64,000 bases of DNA from Cryptomeria japonica (lineage: Eukaryota; Streptophyta; Pinopsida; Cupressales; Cupressaceae): positions 15,572,285-15,636,284 of the forward strand of contig NC_081413.1 in the NCBI RefSeq assembly GCF_030272615.1. The letters run 5' to 3'. Under the pieces are notes generated by a model. The model searched no databases. It was not told the DNA's origin and saw only the letters and a list, made by a program, of their open reading frames with translations. Shown piece after piece: positions 58,435 to 64,000 of the stretch (position 1 is its first letter; every line of letters begins with the position of its first letter). The translations under genes were made by a program, and so were the position numbers.

Positions 58435-58859
58435 TAGCAAAGAGATGATTTGGCTACAATATTTTTTAAAAGAGTTGGGCAAGCAATAGTCTAATAATTT
58501 TTATACACTGATAACCAAAGTGTCATTCATCTTACTAAGAATTATGCACTTTGTTCAAAAATAAAACTTATGTACAACTTAGGTACCACTTCATTTGGTC
58601 CATGTTAGAGGATGGTCAATTGAAACTTTGCAAAAAATCCATACAAGTGACAACCCTATTGATATGTTTATAAAGGTGGTAACATAGAAGAATTTGATTT
58701 CCTCATCACTTTTACTTGGTCTTCAAGACTAATAATGATGGAATGAGAACCAATCAAGTCCAATGAGAGTTAGGCCTATGCAGTGTTGTTGCTCTTGGAT
58801 CAGTGTCCAAGGGGGAGATTATTTTGGTGTGGAGCCTGATCACTCTCCAAGTGGGAGAT
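58435..58859 (+). pseudogene. Element F RNase H, last piece, and polypurine tract
   Basis: Reads KEMIWLQYFLKELGKQ and later VHVRGWSIETLQKIHTSDNP, the usual end of copia pol. Two purine-rich GGGAGATT runs follow, at 58813-58820 and 58853-58860. The second overlaps the LTR start and fits the polypurine tract (58849-58859). Confidence 0.8.
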
Positions 58860-59338
58860 TGTTGATGTGTGGCGACTGATAATGCTATAGAAAGTTCATA
58901 GTGTAGTTAGCGATTGTAGGAAGGATGTGAATCAGTTAAATCGTGTTGTAATTAGTTATAATCTTATCGGTAGTTATCTTTTAAGTTAAATATAAATAAT
59001 AAAATGTATGAAACTGAAGGTTTTTTTGGTGACAAGAAATAATGAGGGTTTCTTGAGGAATGAATGAGGCTTTTGATAGAAACTCATAATAGTAGATTGT
59101 GTTGGTGATTGGTTTGCAATATAGAAATGAAGATTGCTACAAATTTGTAACTATTGTTGCTAGATAATAATAATATTGGATGGTTGGTTTCTCTATGGAT
59201 GCAACCCATATTGGGTGAACCATACAATTTTTTGTTTTGCTATTGTGTATATTCTTCTTACTTTGTATTTCTACACTTTTAAATCTACATTATAATTGTT
59301 GTTTTTATTACTTCTTCACCTATCAGTTCCTAATAACA
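58860..59338 (+). repeat. Element F 3' LTR
   Basis: 479 bases, TGTTGATG to CTAATAACA. It matches the left LTR with many changes and a few indels, as expected for an old copy. Confidence 0.85.
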
Positions 59339-59708
59339 TGATACAAGTGATGATAACTCTTGTCAAGGGTATACTACTTCCTAACAAGAGTGGGAGGTTC
59401 TTCTCCCTGAAGTCAGTAAAATGCATTGTAGAGATGCTAGAGCAATAAAGATAAATATGTGGTGAGCATACATGCTTGACCACTTATATATGAATCTTCA
59501 TTTGGTCTTTAATAGATGCAAGGCCAACATAGGTCATGCTACACTATTGTAAATTTTGGTGCGAGAGAATATTGTAGTGTGTCCTCCCTAAGGTGACAAG
59601 TTTGACATGGATCTAAAGGATCATATTGTATATAGCTAGTATCAAGCTCTCATAAATAGAAAGGTGGGGGGCATGTAGTATTGGTGAAGAATCCTAGATG
59701 AACTAGAG
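59339..59708 (+). pseudogene. Decayed PMD gene 2, middle part (right of element F)
   Basis: Reads, with stops, AYMLDHLYMNLHLVFNRCKA, NIGHATLL-ILVRENIV and RILDELETI. This follows the PMD order WG---LAHLYREL-, then LLQ-W-YE--, then R--LD-L. It ends at the solo LTR at 59714; the frame may continue at 61159. Confidence 0.6.
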
Positions 59709-59713
59709 ACTAT

Positions 59714-61153
59714 TGATGGTATGATGAAAGAATAAGTATCTGGTAGAATACTGAGAGGGGGGGGTGAATCAATATATTGAAAAACTGATACAAACTCCCA
59801 AACTCAAAATTAACTTATCAACAAATAACTCAGTCAAGATAATATCTCAAAGATTACCAACATCAACCAACATCAACCAGTTTGACTGTTAGGACAACTT
59901 AACAGTAAACAACTTCAATCTTGTAAACATAAAAAATGCTTAAACATATGTCAACATATTCATCTCTCAATGCTTCCAATTATCATGCCATATCATAATA
60001 GTTAAGTAGTTAATCAAATCAACAAATAAGATCCAAAAGAATTCACACTTGACACAAATATTTATACATGTAAAACCCAAATAGGTAAAAACCATGGTGA
60101 GATGAGACTCACAAGGATAGCTATCTGAACTCTTTTGAAGTTCACCCTGTTAGGAGCCAAGCCTATTAAAGTGTTTACAATAAGTCCAGTTAAGAACTGA
60201 TTCTGTTAGGAATCACCCAGTTAAGGGATTTACAAATATGTCTTGATGAAAAGCACAATACCCTGTTAGGAGTAACCTCGCTAGAGGATTTAAGAATCCA
60301 AACTAATGGACCACCTTGTTAGAGGATTTAGAAAGTAACCAAGCTTGTTAGAGCTTACCCGGTTAGGGGATTTCAATTTCTGCTATAATTGTTAGAAAAC
60401 AACATGTTTTCTTGATCTGTCTGAATAGCACTACATCTGCTTGATCAGATTCCTTCTTAAGCTTCAATATGCCTTTACTCAAACTACAGATCCATCCACG
60501 GGTTAGGCAACCACACACTCAATTGGTTTTTGCCAATCTTGTCAACTTTGCCAACACTTAACAAAACAATATCATCGACCTTAAATACAAATCAACTAGG
60601 TCGGTAACCAAAAAAAACCTAATTCTCATCACCGAGATGACAAACAAGTCAGTAGAATCTTGACCATTAGAAATCATAACAATCTCTTCACATTAATCAA
60701 GAAAAATCCAACTGCTCCATGATCACCGCTTCATCAGACTTGTAACTCATCACGTGCTATGCATTTGATGCAATCCACTTTGCTCCTTTCCAAGATAACA
60801 AACACACCAAATCAATCTGAACTAATCCTCATTCAATGATCACACATGTCTCCATCATTACCGCTCAACATTAGATCTTAAACCAACAAACTTGATTGGT
60901 TAGGGTTTAACATAAAATAACTGGTAGGGTTTACCGATTACATAACATAGAAAGGTTTAACCCTTTACACTGGTTCAACTTACAAACTACCATATACCGG
61001 TTTACAACATCTTCCTCAAGGTTTATCATACCGATTACAAGACAATAGCAATAACAACAATAACATCAGCAATATCATAAATACCATTCACTAGTTCAAT
61101 TGACATCAATGACAACATATCATTAATGCAATCTATATGAAAAATTCCAACAA
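59714..61153 (-). mobile_element. Solo LTR (TSD ACTAT)
   Basis: ACTAT stands at 59709-59713 and 61154-61158. Read on the minus strand it starts TGTTGGAATTTTTC and near its end has TTGATTCACCCCCCCCTCTC. CCTAAC/GTTAGG-type words recur at about 60120-60380. No internal region. Confidence 0.88.
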
Positions 61154-61158
61154 CTATA

Positions 61159-61860
61159 AACATTAGAGTTAGATCATAAGAGGAGGAAGAGGGTTGGAAA
61201 AATTATGTATAGATGGAGAGGTTAATGCTTACACCTTGATATTTCATTAATTGTTATGTGTACTTGGGTTGGAAAAAGGGATATGGTAGTTAAATATCAT
61301 GAAGGATGTTATAGATGGACCAACTATTTTTGCATGAATAGCTCAAGAGATGGTAGACTATAGGTTGCAAGTAAACAAGTGAGAGGTAATAGAGGCATGG
61401 TAGGTCTTAGAGAAGGTGGTTTTGTATGTAGAAGGTGGTGTAGGTGATGTAGGAATAACCCTGGCATCTATAGATATTGACGTTGATAGTATTTACCAAT
61501 GTGATTGATGACGCTAAAAAGAGTAGACATGGTGGGGAGTATCAGGGTAGTGGTACACAAGGTGAGGAGGAGGTTAAGGAGGAGCTCATAGTGGAGGAGG
61601 TGACAGTGAGAAACAACATCAACAATTATAGTAGCAATATTAATAGAGATTCCTCAAGATGTAAGAGATCAAATAAGATAGAGATGGATGCAAAAGAATA
61701 GGGGTCACTAGTGAAGGTGGTAGCATAGGTACAAACATATATCCATAGGTACAAGGATGAGGGGAGGTAGATGATGGTAATGGGGATAGGGTATATTTAG
61801 AGGAGACATTGAAATAGGAACTAAGAGAGGTCAATGCACTTTGTGTGAAGATAGATGCTA
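61159..61860 (+). pseudogene. Possible C-terminal tail of PMD gene 2
   Basis: Beyond the solo LTR the plus strand has Gly/Glu-rich pieces (HGGEYQGSGTQGEEEVKEEL) and ETLK-ELREVNALCVKIDA, which could be a coiled coil. PMD proteins often end in low-complexity plus coiled-coil tails. This is inference from position and composition only. Confidence 0.3.
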
Positions 61861-62330
61861 CAAGGGGATATAGATTTCGTATAATTTGATTCTTGTATGA
61901 GATGCATTGGATTTAGAGAGGATGATCTTGACTACATGGGAAAAAAGTAAAGGAAAAGGTAGCTCTAAAGCAAAGGTTGGATGTTGAGGTATCCCAACTA
62001 AGTCAAAGAGAGATGTGGTGAGGGGGGTAGTGGTAGGATAAAGTATAAGGAATTTGGCATTAGACCTCACATGAACATCCATGGAAGCTTAATACTACAT
62101 CACCTTTTAGGAGTAGGTAATCCCAACAACACAAAGGGAACCCAACTTCACTAAGAGTAGCTAGTTGGGAAGGAGTGGGTCCAAATCAATTAGATCAGGA
62201 CGGGGCCACCACTTCCATGAGGGCCACAAACACCACTAGGGACAAGAGGGGCTCTAATGTCTCTAAGTAATTTAGAGGGAGACTATTAAGTTAAATATAT
62301 AGATATAGACATTTTTATACATGGCCTTGG
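61861..62330. other. No gene seen
   Basis: G/A-rich sequence without recognisable motif. Short frames on both strands have no known content. Confidence 0.4.
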
Positions 62331-62480
62331 GAACATTTTTGACCATTCTCTATGGATATGATGCATAATGTCAAGACACCGATCAACATTTTTTACCATG
62401 CTCTATGGAGTTGATGAATTATTTCAAGACACCTATCTACTTTTTTGACCATGCTCTATGGAGCTGATGTATTATGTCAA
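62331..62480. repeat. About 2.5 copies of a 64-base tandem repeat
   Basis: Units share TTTTGACCATGCTCTATGGA, followed by GCTGATGTATTATGTCAAGACACC with small changes. Confidence 0.8.
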
Positions 62481-63340
<860 letters not shown>

Positions 63341-63548
63341 GGGTATACACACGATTCAATAGATACAAAAATTATTACCACTGTCTGGCTTAGAATTATA
63401 CTTGTCTCATGAGAGGAAAAGTGATCATTTTATTGTTACTTAGTTTCCAAAAGATTCTTTTTGCCATAAAAAATATCTTCTCGAGTGTGGAAGGGGAATA
63501 TTAGTTTTTGATGAAGAAAATGGTAAGGAGTAGGGAATCCTATGCCTT

Positions 63549-63845
63549 CTATATTATATTGGGATGGGGGTTCTCTAGGGACCTTGATTCCTTATTTAAT
63601 ACGTCCAAGATCATGTCCTCTATATCCTTGTTTACAAATGATGTCAAAACCAAGTTTGTAATTTTCTTGCAAATGTGATGGGGAAGGAATTTCATCATAA
63701 ACCTCTTTGAAATTTGTGGTGTAAGCATATCTTTAAGCACCAAGGGAATGAATAGAGGAACAAGGAATGATCCTCGTAGGAGGATGCACATGTTTATTCC
63801 AACATTGTTCATGTCCATTTGGGAGGGAAGGGAGTCATTTTGCAT
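63549..63845 (-). CDS. Unrecognised 98-codon open frame
   Basis: Reads MQNDSLPSQMDMNNVGINMC and ILLRGSFLVPLFIPLVLKDM. I know no match. It has a hydrophobic stretch near residues 22-37. It may be chance, or a fragment of an unidentified repeat; 63337-63548 and 63846-63908 beside it show nothing. Confidence 0.2.
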   Translation of the reverse strand: MQNDSLPSQMDMNNVGINMCILLRGSFLVPLFIPLVLKDMLTPQISKRFMMKFLPHHICKKITNLVLTSFVNKDIEDMILDVLNKESRSLENPHPNII

Positions 63846-63908
63846 TAAGTTGTCGGGTTGAAAGGAAATATTTTCATCATCTAATGTTTATTTTCTACTC
63901 AATGTAAT

Positions 63909-64000
63909 TGTAGCGTCCTAAAATTGCGACACTTGCAATTTCGACTGCATTTCAGTCTTCACGATGGCGACGCAACACGCAACCTGAATGGAGACCCCAA
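63909..64000 (+). repeat. Start of a D-family LTR cut by the window end
   Basis: TGTAGCGTCCTAAAATTGCG, followed by GCAATTTCGACTGCATTTC and CGATGGCGACGCAACA, is the reverse complement of the D LTR end at about 39935-40016. It lies in the opposite orientation to element D. No D-type polypurine tract precedes it, so it is either the 5' LTR of a complete element or a solo LTR. Confidence 0.88.

Larger units (their letters stand above)
48729..59338 (+). mobile_element. Element F: decayed Ty1/copia element with several later insertions
   Basis: LTRs are 48729-49182 and 58860-59338, both starting TGTTGATGTGTGGC. A PBS follows the left one and AAGTGGGAGAT precedes the right one. Inside, in copia order: gag, knuckle, protease, integrase, RT, RNase H. 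Insertions in it are a solo LTR (50073-51731), a 2.8-kb block (about 54580-57364, itself holding a solo LTR) and another solo LTR (57435-58429). Flanking five bases are GTATA and TGATA, not identical, so the TSD is not confirmed. Many stops make it the oldest copia copy here. Confidence 0.85.

Noticed and set aside
48724-59343. TSD for element F (GTATA versus TGATA)
   Set aside because: Only three of five bases agree; reported as unconfirmed.

Overview
This window is repeat-dominated nuclear DNA from a large-genome seed plant. Plant Ty1/copia and Ty3/gypsy families, plant mobile domain (PMD) genes, long LTRs, nested insertions and many decayed copies all point that way. A conifer or other gymnosperm fits best, but that is inference from element style, not proof. 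I see no intact cellular gene, tRNA, rRNA or CRISPR array.

Layout. (1) 1-14806 holds an old minus-strand gag-protease element (B). Its gag is split by a complete plus-strand LTR element (A, 3785-11892) with a perfect 5-bp target-site duplication (TSD, CCTAC), 1214-bp LTRs and two long reading frames, but no protease, reverse transcriptase (RT) or integrase. (2) 14892-32539 is a 17.6-kb minus-strand Ty3/gypsy element of the Tat lineage (C, TSD GTAGG), with gag, protease, a G-patch-like segment, RT, two RNase H domains and integrase, all broken. Inside it a 430-bp copia fragment sits between two copies of a 331-bp gag segment. C lies in a decayed minus-strand PMD gene (14807-14891 and 32545-33833). 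(3) 33834-35043 is a candidate solo LTR. (4) 35405-38919 and 46485-47483 are the two halves of a plus-strand chromovirus (E). It was split inside its integrase by a young minus-strand element (D, 38925-46479, TSD ATTCC) that carries only gag-protease and a Pro/Ser-rich tail. (5) 48729-59338 is a decayed plus-strand copia element (F) inserted in a second PMD gene (plus strand, 48290-48728, 59339-59708 and perhaps 61159-61860). F carries solo LTRs at 50073-51731 (TSD GTAAG), 55982-57195 (GTTGG) and 57435-58429 (GAAGC). (6) Another solo LTR lies at 59714-61153 (ACTAT). Then come tandem repeats, a GT/GA microsatellite, and the first 92 bases of a D-family LTR at the window end.

How the pieces relate. 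Three elements (A, B, D) have ordinary retrotransposon ends and long structural-protein frames but no visible polymerase, so they must have relied on enzymes made elsewhere. For B this is provisional, because its far end is outside the window. No intact RT remains in the window. The most unusual item is element A: a coiled-coil plus multi-zinc-knuckle Gag-like protein followed by an unrecognised frame of about 1,120 codons, in place of pol.
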